This document shows positions 52,421 through 64,000 of a stretch of DNA of 64,000 bases, one piece after another (position 1 is the first letter of the stretch; each line of letters opens with the position of its first letter). The translations under genes were made by a program, and so were the position numbers. The notes under the pieces were generated by a model that saw nothing but the letters and a program-made list of their open reading frames with translations, had not been told where the DNA came from and ran no database searches. Origin of the DNA: Paragordius varius. Its lineage: Eukaryota > Nematomorpha. The stretch lies in contig OZ176052.1 in the NCBI GenBank assembly GCA_964247055.1, forward strand, positions 13,144,001 through 13,208,000. Direction: 5' to 3'.

Positions 52421-54235
52421 TACTTTATAAATTAATGTATAAAACTAGTCGTATCAATAAGTCGCATCAATACTCAAGTTAAACTTTGTCCTTAAAAATC
52501 GGATATTGGTAACCGGTGAACAAAATAATTTTTTATACATTCACTTAGTAAGACTACATCAAAATATAGAGATAGTTTGACAAACTCTTTCATATCCGAT
52601 TTTTACAACGATACTTTAAAAATTAATGTATTAAACTAGTCGCATCAATACTCAAGTTAAACTTTGTCCTTAAAAATCGAATATTGGTCACCGGTGAACA
52701 AAATTATTTTTTATACATTCTCTTAGTAAGACTACATCAAAATATAGAGATACTTTGACAAACCCTTTCATATCCGATTTTTACAACCATACTTTATAAA
52801 TTAATGTATAAAACTAGTCGTATCAATAAGTCGCATCAATACTCAAGTTAAACTTTGTCCTTAAAAATCGGATATTGGTAACCGGTGAACAAAATAATTT
52901 TTTATACATTCACTTAGTAAGACTACATCAAAATATAGAGATAGTTTGACAAACTCTTTCATATCCGATTTTTACAACGATACTTTAAAAATTAATGTAT
53001 TAAACTAGTCGCATCAATACTCAAGTTAAACTTTGTCCTTAAAAATCGGATATTGGTCACCGGTGAACAAAATTATTTTTTATACATTCTCTTAGCAAGA
53101 CTACATCAAAATATAGAGATAGTTTGACAAACTCTTTCATATCCGATTTTTACAACGATACTTTATAAATTAATGTATAAAACTAGTCGTATCAATAAGT
53201 CGCATCAATACTCAAGTTAAACTTTGTCCTTAAATATCGAATATTGGTCACCGGTGAACAAAATTATTTTTTATACATTCTCTTCGTAAGACTACATCAA
53301 AATATAGAAATAGTTTGACAAACTCTTTCATATCCGATTTTTACAACGATACTTTAAAAATTAATGTATAAAACTAGTCGCATCAATACTCAAGTTAAAC
53401 TTTGTCCTAAAAAATCGAATATTGGTCACCGGTGAACAAAATTATTTTTTATATATTCTCTTAGCAAGACTGCATCAAAATATAGAGATAGTTTGACAAA
53501 CTCTTTCATATCCGATTTTTACAACGATACTTTATAAATTAATGTATAAAACTAGTCGTATCAATAAGTCGCATCAATACTCAAGTTAAACTTTGTCCTT
53601 AAATATCGAATATTGGTCACCGGTGAACAAAATTATTTTTTATACATTCTCTTCGTAAGACTACATCAAAATATAGAAATAGTTTGACAAACTCTTTCAT
53701 ATCCGATTTTTACAACGATACTTTAAAAATTAATGTATAAAACTAGTCGCATCAATACTCAAGTTAAACTTTGTCCTAAAAAATCGAATATTGGTCACCG
53801 GTGAACAAAATTATATTTTATACATTCTCTTATTAAGACTACATCAAAATATAGAGATAGTTTGACAAACTCTTTCATATCCGATTTTTACAACGATACT
53901 TTAAAAATTAATGTATAAAACTAGTCGCATCAATACTCAAGTTAAACTTTGTCCTTAAAAATCGAATATTGGTCACCGGTGAACAAAATTATTTTTTATA
54001 CATTCTCTTAGTAAGACTACATCAAAATATAGAGATACTTTGACAAACTCTTTCATATTCGATTTTTACAACGATACTTTAAAAATTAATGTATAAAACT
54101 AGTCGCATCAATACTCAAGTTAAACTTTGTCCTTAAAAATCGAATATTGGTCACCGGTGAACAAAATTATTTTTTATACATTCTCTTAGTAAGACTACAT
54201 CAAAATATAGAGATACTTTGACAAACTCTTTCATA
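52421..54235. repeat. Bridge between HORs E and F
   Basis: E-type monomers occur in new order. It includes CAAACCC/CCATAC/GGTAACC and a two-monomer duplication (CTTCGTAAG near 53,283 and 53,651, with CCTAAAAAATCG near 53,407 and 53,774). About 600 bp of it (near 53,430-54,030, with TTATATTTTATAC and CTTATTAAG) reappears near 62,840-63,430 at an offset of 9,394 bp, to the right of HOR F. Confidence 0.78.
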
Positions 54236-57200
54236 TCCGATTTTTACAACGATACTTTAAAAATTATGGTATTAAACTAGTCGCATCAATACTCAAATTA
54301 AACTTTGTCCCTAAAAATCGGATATTGGTCACCGGTGAACAAAATTATTTTTTATACATTCTCTTAGCAAGACTACATCAAAATATAGAGATAGTTTGAC
54401 AAACTCTTTCATATCCGATTTTTACAACGATACTTTAAAAATTAATGTATAAAACTAGTCGCATCAATACTCAAATTAAACTTTGTCCTTAAAAATCGGA
54501 TATTGGTCACCGGTGAACAAAATTATTTTTTATATATTCTCTTAGCAAGACTGCATCAAAATATAGAGATAGTTTGACAAACTCTTTCATATCCGATTTT
54601 TACAACGATACTCTATAAATTAATGTATAAAACTAGTCTTATCAATAAGTCGCATCTATACTCAAGTTAAACTTTGTCCTTAAAAATCGAATATTGGTCA
54701 CCGGTGAACAAAATTATTTTTTATACATTCTCTTAGTAAGACTACATCAAAATATAGAAATAGTTTGATAAACTCTTTCATATCCGATTTTTACAACGAT
54801 ACTTTAAAAATTAATGTATAAAACTAGTCGCATCAATACTCAAGTTAAACTTTGTCCTTAAAAATCGAATATTGGTCACCGGTGAACAAAATTATATTTT
54901 ATACATTCTCTTAGTAAGACTACATCAAAATATAGAGATAGTTTGACAAACTCTTTCATATCCGATTTTTACAACGATACTTTAAAAATTATGGTATTAA
55001 ACTAGTCGCATCAATACTCAAATTAAACTTTGTCCCTAAAAATCGGATATTGGTCACCGGTGAACAAAATTATTTTTTATACATTCTCTTAGCAAGACTA
55101 CATCAAAATATAGAGATAGTTTGACAAACTCTTTCATATCCGATTTTTACAACGATACTTTAAAAATTAATGTATAAAACTAGTCGCATCAATACTCAAA
55201 TTAAACTTTGTCCTTAAAAATCGGATATTGGTCACCGGTGAACAAAATTATTTTTTATATATTCTCTTAGCAAGACTGCATCAAAATATAGAGATAGTTT
55301 GACAAACTCTTTTATATCCGATTTTTACAACGATACTCTATAAATTAATGTATAAAACTAGTCGTATCAATAAGTCGCATCTATACTCAAGTTAAACTTT
55401 GTCCTTAAAAATCGAATATTGGTCACCGGTGAACAAAATTATTTTTTATACATTCTCTTAGTAAGACTACATCAAAATATAGAGATAGTTTGGCAAACTC
55501 TTTCATATCCGATTTTTACAACGATACTTTAAAAATTATGGTATTAAACTAGTCGCATCAATACTCAAATTAAACTTTGTCCCTAAAAATCGGATATTGG
55601 TCACCGGTGAACAAAATTATTTTTTATACATTCTCTTAGCAAGACTACATCAAAATATAGAGATAGTTTGACAAACTCTTTCATATCCGATTTTTACAAC
55701 GATACTTTAAAAATTAATGTATAAAACTAGTCGCATCAATACTCAAGTTAAACTTTGTCCTTAAAAATCGAATATTGGTCACCGGTGAACAAAATTATTT
55801 TTCATAAATTCTCTTAGTAGGACTACATCAAAATAAAGAGATAGTTTGAAAAACTCTTTCATATCCGATTTTTACAACGATACTTTAAAAATTAATGTGT
55901 TAAACTAGTTGCATCAATACTCAAGTTAAACTTTGTCCTTAAAAATCATATATTGGTCACCGGTGAACAAAATTATTTTTTATACATTCTCTTAATAAGA
56001 CTACATCAAAATATAGAGATAGTTTGACAAACTCTTTCATATCCAATTTTTACAACGATACTTTAAAAATTAATGTATAAAACTAGTCGCATCAATACTC
56101 AAGTTAAACTTTGTCCTTAAAAATCGAATATTGGTCACCGGCGAACAAAATTATTTTTTATACATTGTCTTAGCAAGACTACATCAAAATATAGAGATAG
56201 TTTGACAAACTCTTTCATATCCGATTTTTACAACGATACTTTAAAAATTATGGTATTAAACTAGTCGCATCATTACTCAAATTAAACTTTGTCCTTAAAA
56301 ATCGGATATTGGTCACCGGTGAACAAAATTATTTTTTATATATTCTCTTAGCAAGACTACATCAAAATATAGAGATAGTTTGACAAACTCTTTCATATCC
56401 GATTTTTACAACGATACTTTAAAAATTAATGTGTTAAACTAGTCGCATCAATACTCAAGTTAAACTTTGTCCTTAAAAATCGAATATTGGTCACCGGTGA
56501 ACAAAATTATTTTTTATACATTCTCTTAGTAAGACTACATCAAAAAATAGAAATAATTTGACAAACTCTTTCATATCCGATTTTTACAACGATACTTTAA
56601 AAATTAATGTATTAAACTAGTCGCATCAATACTCAAGTTAAACGTTGTCCTTAAAAATCGGATATTGGTCACCGGTGAACAAAATTATTTTTTATACATT
56701 CTCTTAGCAAGACTACATCAAAATATAGAGATAGTTTGACAAACTCTTTCATATCCGATTTTTACAACCATACTTTATAACTTAATGTATAAAACTAGTC
56801 GTATCAATAAGTCGCATCAATACTCAAGTTAAACTTTGTCCTTAAAAATCGGATATTGGTAACCGGTGAACAAAATAATTTTTTATACATTCACTTAGTA
56901 AGACTACATCAAAATATAGAGATAGTTTGACAAACTCTTTCATATCCGATTTTTACAACGATACTTTAAAAATTAATGTATTAAACTAGTCGCATCAATA
57001 CTCAAGTTAAACTTTGTCCTTAAAAATCGGATAATGGTCACCGGTGAACAAAATAATTTTTTATACATTCTCTTAGTAAGACTACATCAAAATATAGAGA
57101 TAGTTTGACAAACTCTTTCATAACCGATTTTTACAATGATACTTTAAAAATTATGGTATTAAACCAGTCGCATCAATACTCAAGTTAAACTTTGTCCTTA

Positions 57201-58394
57201 AAAATCGGATATTGGTCACCGGTGAACAAAATTATTTTTTATACATTCTCTTAGTAAGACTACATCAAAATATAGAGATAGTGTGACAAACTTTTTCATA
57301 TCCGATTTTTACAACGATACTTTAAAAATTAATGTATAAAACTAGTCGCATCAATACTCAAGTTAAACTTTGTCCTTAAAAATCGAATATTGGTCACCGG
57401 TGAACAAAATTATTTTTTATACATTCTCTTAGTAAGACTACATCAAAATATAGAGATAGTTTGACAAACTCTTTGATAACCGATTTTTACAATGATACTT
57501 TAAAAATTATGGTATTAAACCAGTCGCATCAATACTCAAGTTAAACTTTGTCCTTAAAAATCGGATATTGGTCACCGGTGAACAAAATTATTTTTTATAC
57601 ATTCTCTTAGTAAGACTACATCAAAATATAGAGATAGTTTGACAAACTCTTTCATATCCGATTTTTACAACGATACTTTAAAAATTAATGTATAAAACTA
57701 GTCGCATCAATACTCAAGTTAAACTTTGTCCTTAAAAATCGAATATTGGTCACCGGTGAACAAAATTATTTTTTATACATTCTCTTAGTAGGACTACATC
57801 AAAATATAGAGATAGTTTGGCAAACTCTTTCATATCCGATTTTTACAACGATACTTTAAAAATTAATGTATAAAACTAGTCGTATCAATAAATCGCATCA
57901 ATACTCAAGTTAAACTTTATCCTTAAAAATTGGATATTGGTCACCGGTGAAGAAAATAATTTTTTATACATTCTCTTAGTAAGACTACATCAAAATATAG
58001 AGATACTTTGACAAACTCTTTCATATTCGATTTTTACAACGATACTTTAAAAATTAATGTATAAAACTAGTCGCATCAATACTCAAGTTAAACTTTGTCC
58101 TTAAAAATCGAATATTGGTCACCGGTGAACAAAATTATTTTTTATACATTCTCTTAGTAAGACTACATCAAAATATAGAGATACTTTGACAAACCCTTTC
58201 ATATCCGATTTTTACAACCATACTTTATAAATTAATGTATAAAACTAGTCGTATCAATAAGTCGCATCAATACTCAAGTTAAACTTTGTCCTTAAAAATC
58301 GAATATTGGTCACCGGTGAACAAAATTATTTTTTATACATTCTCTTAGTAAGACTACATCAAAATATAGAGATAGTTTGGCAAACTCTTTCATA
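54236..58394. repeat. Higher-order repeat F, copy 1 (23 monomers, about 4,159 bp)
   Basis: Markers match copy 2 at an offset of 4,159 bp (ATTATATTTT 54,891 and 59,050), then 4,154 after a 5-bp loss in copy 2 (TACATTGTCT 56,161 and 60,315; GTGTGACAAAC 57,281 and 61,435). The length equals 23 x 178 + 5 x 13, and I count five monomers with the 13-bp duplication. Inside it is a smaller repetition: TTGTCCCTAAAAATC at 54,307, 55,032 and 55,579, steps of 725 (4 x 178 + 13) and 547 (3 x 178 + 13). The left edge is set by TAGTTTGGC against TACTTTGAC and is approximate. Confidence 0.87.
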
Positions 58395-61300
58395 TCCGAT
58401 TTTTACAACGATACTTTAAAAATTATGGTATTAAACTAGTCGCATCAATACTCAAATTAAACTTTGTCCCTAAAAATCGGATATTGGTCACCGGTGAACA
58501 AAATTATTTTTTATACATTCTCTTAGCAAGACTACATCAAAATATAGAGATAGTTTGACAAACTCTTTCATATCCGATTTTTACAACGATACTTTAAAAA
58601 TTAATGTATAAAACTAGTCGCATCAATACTCAAATTAAACTTTGTCCTTAAAAATCGGATATTGGTCACCGGTGAACAAAATTATTTTTTATATATTCTC
58701 TTAGCAAGACTGCATCAAAATATAGAGATAGTTTGACAAACTCTTTCATATCCGATTTTTACAACGATACTCTATAAATTAATGTATAAAACTAGTCTTA
58801 TCAATAAGTCGCATCTATACTCAAGTTAAACTTTGTCCTTAAAAATCGAATATTGGTCACCGGTGAACAAAATTATTTTTTATACATTCTCTTAGTAAGA
58901 CTACATCAAAATATAGAAATAGTTTGATAAACTCTTTCATATCCGATTTTTACAACGATACTTTAAAAATTAATGTATAAAACTAGTCGCATCAATACTC
59001 AAGTTAAACTTTGTCCTTAAAAATCGAATATTGGTCACCGGTGAACAAAATTATATTTTATACATTCTCTTAGTAAGACTACATCAAAATATAGAGATAG
59101 TTTGACAAACTCTTTCATATCCGATTTTTACAACGATACTTTAAAAATTATGGTATTAAACTAGTCGCATCAATACTCAAATTAAACTTTGTCCCTAAAA
59201 ATCGGATATTGGTCACCGGTGAACAAAATTATTTTTTATACATTCTCTTAGCAAGACTACATCAAAATATAGAGATAGTTTGACAAACTCTTTCATATCC
59301 GATTTTTACAACGATACTTTAAAAATTAATGTATAAAACTAGTCGCATCAATACTCAAATTAAACTTTGTCCTTAAAAATCGGATATTGGTCACCGGTGA
59401 ACAAAATTATTTTTTATATATTCTCTTAGCAAGACTGCATCAAAATATAGAGATAGTTTGACAAACTCTTTTATATCCGATTTTTACAACGATACTCTAT
59501 AAATTAATGTATAAAACTAGTCGTATCAATAAGTCGCATCTATACTCAAGTTAAACTTTGTCCTTAAAAATCGAATATTGGTCACCGGTGAACAAAATTA
59601 TTTTTTATACATTCTCTTAGTAAGACTACATCAAAATATAGAGATAGTTTGGCAAACTCTTTCATATCCGATTTTTACAACGATACTTTAAAAATTATGG
59701 TATTAAACTAGTCGCATCAATACTCAAATTAAACTTTGTCCCTAAAAATCGGATATTGGTCACCGGTGAACAAAATTATTTTTTATACATTCTCTTAGCA
59801 AGACTACATCAAAATATAGAGATAGTTTGACCTTTCATATCCGATTTTTACAACGATACTTTAAAAATTAATGTATAAAACTAGTCGCATCAATACTCAA
59901 GTTAAACTTTGTCCTTAAAAATCGAATATTGGTCACCGGTGAACAAAATTATTTTTCATAAATTCTCTTAGTAGGACTACATCAAAATAAAGAGATAGTT
60001 TGAAAAACTCTTTCATATCCGATTTTTACAACGATACTTTAAAAATTAATGTGTTAAACTAGTTGCATCAATACTCAAGTTAAACTTTGTCCTTAAAAAT
60101 CATATATTGGTCACCGGTGAACAAAATTATTTTTTATACATTCTCTTAATAAGACTACATCAAAATATAGAGATAGTTTGACAAACTCTTTCATATCCAA
60201 TTTTTACAACGATACTTTAAAAATTAATGTATAAAACTAGTCGCATCAATACTCAAGTTAAACTTTGTCCTTAAAAATCGAATATTGGTCACCGGTGAAC
60301 AAAATTATTTTTTATACATTGTCTTAGCAAGACTACATCAAAATATAGAGATAGTTTGACAAACTCTTTCATATCCGATTTTTACAACGATACTTTAAAA
60401 ATTATGGTATTAAACTAGTCGCATCATTACTCAAATTAAACTTTGTCCTTAAAAATCGGATATTGGTCACCGGTGAACAAAATTATTTTTTATATATTCT
60501 CTTAGCAAGACTACATCAAAATATAGAGATAGTTTGACAAACTCTTTCATATCCGATTTTTACAACGATACTTTAAAAATTAATGTGTTAAACTAGTCGC
60601 ATCAATACTCAAGTTAAACTTTGTCCTTAAAAATCGAATATTGGTCACCGGTGAACAAAATTATTTTTTATACATTCTCTTAGTAAGACTACATCAAAAA
60701 ATAGAAATAATTTGACAAACTCTTTCATATCCGATTTTTACAACGATACTTTAAAAATTAATGTATTAAACTAGTCGCATCAATACTCAAGTTAAACGTT
60801 GTCCTTAAAAATCGGATATTGGTCACCGGTGAACAAAATTATTTTTTATACATTCTCTTAGCAAGACTACATCAAAATATAGAGATAGTTTGACAAACTC
60901 TTTCATATCCGATTTTTACAACCATACTTTATAACTTAATGTATAAAACTAGTCGTATCAATAAGTCGCATCAATACTCAAGTTAAACTTTGTCCTTAAA
61001 AATCGGATATTGGTAACCGGTGAACAAAATAATTTTTTATACATTCACTTAGTAAGACTACATCAAAATATAGAGATAGTTTGACAAACTCTTTCATATC
61101 CGATTTTTACAACGATACTTTAAAAATTAATGTATTAAACTAGTCGCATCAATACTCAAGTTAAACTTTGTCCTTAAAAATCGGATAATGGTCACCGGTG
61201 AACAAAATAATTTTTTATACATTCTCTTAGTAAGACTACATCAAAATATAGAGATAGTTTGACAAACTCTTTCATAACCGATTTTTACAATGATACTTTA

Positions 61301-62455
61301 AAAATTATGGTATTAAACCAGTCGCATCAATACTCAAGTTAAACTTTGTCCTTAAAAATCGGATATTGGTCACCGGTGAACAAAATTATTTTTTATACAT
61401 TCTCTTAGTAAGACTACATCAAAATATAGAGATAGTGTGACAAACTTTTTCATATCCGATTTTTACAACGATACTTTAAAAATTAATGTATAAAACTAGT
61501 CGCATCAATACTCAAGTTAAACTTTGTCCTTAAAAATCGAATATTGGTCACCGGTGAACAAAATTATTTTTTATACATTCTCTTAGTAAGACTACATCAA
61601 AATATAGAGATAGTTTGACAAACTCTTTCATAACCGATTTTTACAATGATACTTTAAAAATTATGGTATTAAACCAGTCGCATCAATACTCAAGTTAAAC
61701 TTTGTCCTTAAAAATCGGATATTGGTCACCGGTGAACAAAATTATTTTTTATACATTCTCTTAGTAAGACTACATCAAAATATAGAGATAGTTTGACAAA
61801 CTCTTTCATATCCGATTTTTACAACGATACTTTAAAAATTAATGTATAAAACTAGTCGCATCAATACTCAAGTTAAACTTTGTCCTTAAAAATCGAATAT
61901 TGGTCACCGGTGAACAAAATTATTTTTTATACATTCTCTTAGTAGGACTACATCAAAATATAGAGATAGTTTGGCAAACTCTTTCATATCCGATTTTTAC
62001 AACGATACTTTAAAAATTAATGTATAAAACTAGTCGTATCAATAAATCGCATCAATACTCAAGTTAAACTTTATCCTTAAAAATTGGATATTGGTCACCG
62101 GTGAAGAAAATAATTTTTTATACATTCTCTTAGTAAGACTACATCAAAATATAGAGATACTTTGACAAACTCTTTCATATTCGATTTTTACAACGATACT
62201 TTAAAAATTAATGTATAAAACTAGTCGCATCAATACTCAAGTTAAACTTTGTCCTTAAAAATCGAATATTGGTCACCGGTGAACAAAATTATTTTTTATA
62301 CATTCTCTTAGTAAGACTACATCAAAATATAGAGATACTTTGACAAACCCTTTCATATCCGATTTTTACAACCATACTTTATAAATTAATGTATAAAACT
62401 AGTCGTATCAATAAGTCGCATCAATACTCAAGTTAAACTTTGTCCTTAAAAATCG
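58395..62455. repeat. Higher-order repeat F, copy 2
   Basis: Copy of F1 with few visible differences: a 5-bp loss near 59,830 (GTTTGACCTTTC), TCACCGGTGA where F1 has TCACCGGCGA near 56,139, and CTTTCATAACC where F1 has CTTTGATAACC near 57,473. The order departs from F1 near 62,455, where CGGATATTGGTAACC replaces CGAATATTGGTCACC. Confidence 0.87.
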
Positions 62456-64000
62456 GATATTGGTAACCGGTGAACAAAATAATGTTTTATACATTCACTT
62501 AGTAAGACTACATCAAAATATAGAGATAGTTTGACAAACTCTTTCATATCCGATTTTTACAACGATACTTTAAAAATTAATGTATTAAACTAGTCGCATC
62601 AATACTCAAGTTAAACTTTGTCCTTAAAAATCGGATATTGGTCACCGGTGAACAAAATTATTTTTTATACATTCTCTTAGTAAGACTACATCAAAATATA
62701 GAGATAGTTTGACAAACTCTTTCATATCCGATTTTTACAACGATACTTTAAAAATTAATGTATAAAACTAGTCGCATCAATACTCAAATTAAACTTTGTC
62801 CTTAAAAATCGGATATTGGTCACCGGTGAACAAAATTATTTTTTATATATTCTCTTAGCAAGACTGCATCAAAATATAGAGATAGTTTGACAAACTCTTT
62901 CATATCCGATTTTTACAACGATACTTTATAAATTAATGTATAAAACTAGTCGTATCAATAAGTCGCATCAATACTCAAGTTAAACTTTGTCCTTAAATAT
63001 CGAATATTGGTCACCGGTGAACAAAATTATTTTTTATACATTCTCTTCGTAAGACTACATCAAAATATAGAAATAGTTTGACAAACTCTTTCATATCCGA
63101 TTTTTACAACGATACTTTAAAAATTAATGTATAAAACTAGTCGCATCAATACTCAAGTTAAACTTTGTCCTAAAAAATCGAATATTGGTCACCGGTGAAC
63201 AAAATTATATTTTATACATTCTCTTATTAAGACTACATCAAAATATAGAGATAGTTTGACAAACTCTTTCATATCCGATTTTTACAACGATACTTTAAAA
63301 ATTAATGTATAAAACTAGTCGCATCAATACTCAAGTTAAACTTTGTCCTTAAAAATCGAATATTGGTCACCGGTGAACAAAATTATTTTTTATACATTCT
63401 CTTAGTAAGACTACATCAAAATATAGAGATACTTTGACAAACTCTTTCATATCCGATTTTTACAACGATACTTTAAAAATTATGGTATTAAACTAGTCGC
63501 ATCAATACTCAAATTAAACTTTGTCCCTAAAAATCGGATATTGGTCACCGGTGAACAAAATTATTTTTTATACATTCTCTTAGCAAGACTACATCAAAAT
63601 ATAGAGATAGTTTGACAAACTCTTTCATATCCGATTTTTACAACGATACTTTAAAAATTAATGTATAAAACTAGTCGCATCAATACTCAAGTTAAACTTT
63701 ATCCTTAAAAATTGGATATTGGTCACCGGTGAGGAAAATAATATTTTATACATTCTCTTAGTAAGACTACATCAAAATATAGAGATAGTTTGACAAACTC
63801 TTTCATATCCGATTTTTACAACGATACTTTAAAAATTAATGTATTAAACTAGTCGCATCAATACTCAAGTTAAACTTTGTCCTTAAAAATCGGATATTGG
63901 TCACCGGTGAACAAAATTATTTTTTATACATTCTCTTAGCAAGACTACATCAAAATATAGAGATAGTTTGACAAACTCTTTCATATCCGATTTTTACAAC
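62456..64000. repeat. Tail: E/F-type monomers, probably the start of another F-like unit
   Basis: After F2 come a GGTAACC monomer with a private AATGTTTTAT, then ATATATTCTC/ACTGCATC, TTAAATATCG with CTTCGTAAG, CCTAAAAAATCG with TTATATTTTATAC and CTTATTAAG (the series at 53.4-54.0 kb), and from about 63,420 the GATACTTTGAC, ATTATGG and TTGTCCCTAAAAATC (63,533) monomers that begin F1. A GGTGAGGAAAATAATATT variant near 63,730 is private. The window edge cuts the array. Confidence 0.8.

Larger units (their letters stand above)
1..64000. repeat. Tandem satellite array, 178-bp monomer, entire window
   Basis: One AT-rich monomer repeats head to tail from the first base to the last. The anchor CTCTTTCATATCCG recurs at 1, 178, 356, 533, 711, 889, 1067, 1245, 1423 and so on, giving steps of 177 or 178 bp. 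Both edges cut through the array, so its true length exceeds the window. All copies I read lie in the same orientation. No stretch over 300 bases is free of the satellite, and none contains a gene, RNA gene, transposon or telomere repeat. Arrays of this form and monomer size are typical of eukaryotic centromeric or other constitutive heterochromatin; which of these applies is inference. I do not recognise the family. Confidence 0.99.

Noticed and set aside
1-64000. Open reading frames crossing one or several monomers
   Set aside because: Any frame is a by-product of the repeat. Stops recur in each monomer, the 177/178-bp step shifts the frame, and there is no codon structure or conserved protein.
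1-64000. CRISPR-like regular repeats
   Set aside because: There are no unique spacers. The sequence between anchors is itself repeated, and the unit is far longer than a CRISPR repeat-spacer unit.
1-64000. CENP-B box
   Set aside because: I looked for the TTCG....A..CGGG pattern on both strands of the monomer and its common variants and did not find it.
1-64000. Identity with the Arabidopsis 178-bp centromere satellite
   Set aside because: The length agrees, but the sequence, as far as I recall that monomer, does not. Length alone is not evidence of kinship.
1-64000. TATA-like (TTTATAAATTA, TTATACATT) and AATAAA motifs as promoters or polyadenylation signals
   Set aside because: They are expected in a sequence of 72% A+T and repeat in hundreds of copies with no gene nearby.
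1-64000. Inserted transposons or virus-derived elements
   Set aside because: The anchor series is continuous from end to end. No unrelated sequence, terminal repeat or coding remnant interrupts it.
1-64000. Inverted (head-to-head) array segments
   Set aside because: I watched for reverse-complement anchors such as GGATATGAAAGAG and saw none, so the array appears to be in one orientation throughout.

Overview
The whole 64 kb window is one tandem satellite DNA array. From base 1 to base 64,000 a single AT-rich monomer of about 178 bp (27-28% G+C by hand count of one monomer) repeats head to tail about 360 times. I saw no change of orientation, no unrelated sequence between copies, no transposon and no gene. 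This points to a eukaryotic heterochromatic block (centromeric, pericentromeric, subtelomeric or knob-like). The monomer length is close to one nucleosome plus linker, which is common for plant and animal centromeric satellites. I do not recognise the family, so the organism stays open. A plant is my weak guess, from monomer length and composition only.

Above the monomer there is a clear second level of organisation: higher-order repeats (HORs), in which an ordered set of distinguishable monomer variants is copied as a block. From left to right: an 11-mer of 1,953 bp (1-4,240); an 8-mer of 1,418 bp (4,241-6,900); an 8-mer of 1,363 bp containing one truncated monomer (6,900-9,600); a second, non-adjacent copy of 2.9-8.0 kb (9.6-14.7 kb); a roughly 14-mer of 2,440 bp (14.0-21.0 kb); a mixed zone (21.0-24.2 kb); an 11-mer of 1,984 bp (24.2-32.2 kb); a reshuffled zone with 738, 1,272, 2,939 and 3,664 bp repeat distances (32.2-38.8 kb); a mixed zone and a 9-mer of 1,628 bp (38.8-45.2 kb); a very uniform 12-mer of 2,214 bp (46.4-52.4 kb); a bridge (52.4-54.2 kb); a 23-mer of about 4,159 bp, twice (54.2-62.5 kb); and what looks like the beginning of a further copy to the end. 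Several unit lengths fit 178 x n + 13 x k exactly, where n is the number of monomers and k the number of monomers carrying an extra 13 bp.

The monomer has its own symmetry: a perfect 14-bp inverted repeat with a 65-bp spacer, a second 11-bp inverted repeat whose arms interleave with the first, a 10-bp perfect palindrome centred on ACCGGT, and a short 5-bp-arm dyad. Every sequence statement here comes from reading by eye. Block edges are approximate to tens of bases unless a base is given, and block identity was judged from diagnostic variants rather than from a full alignment.
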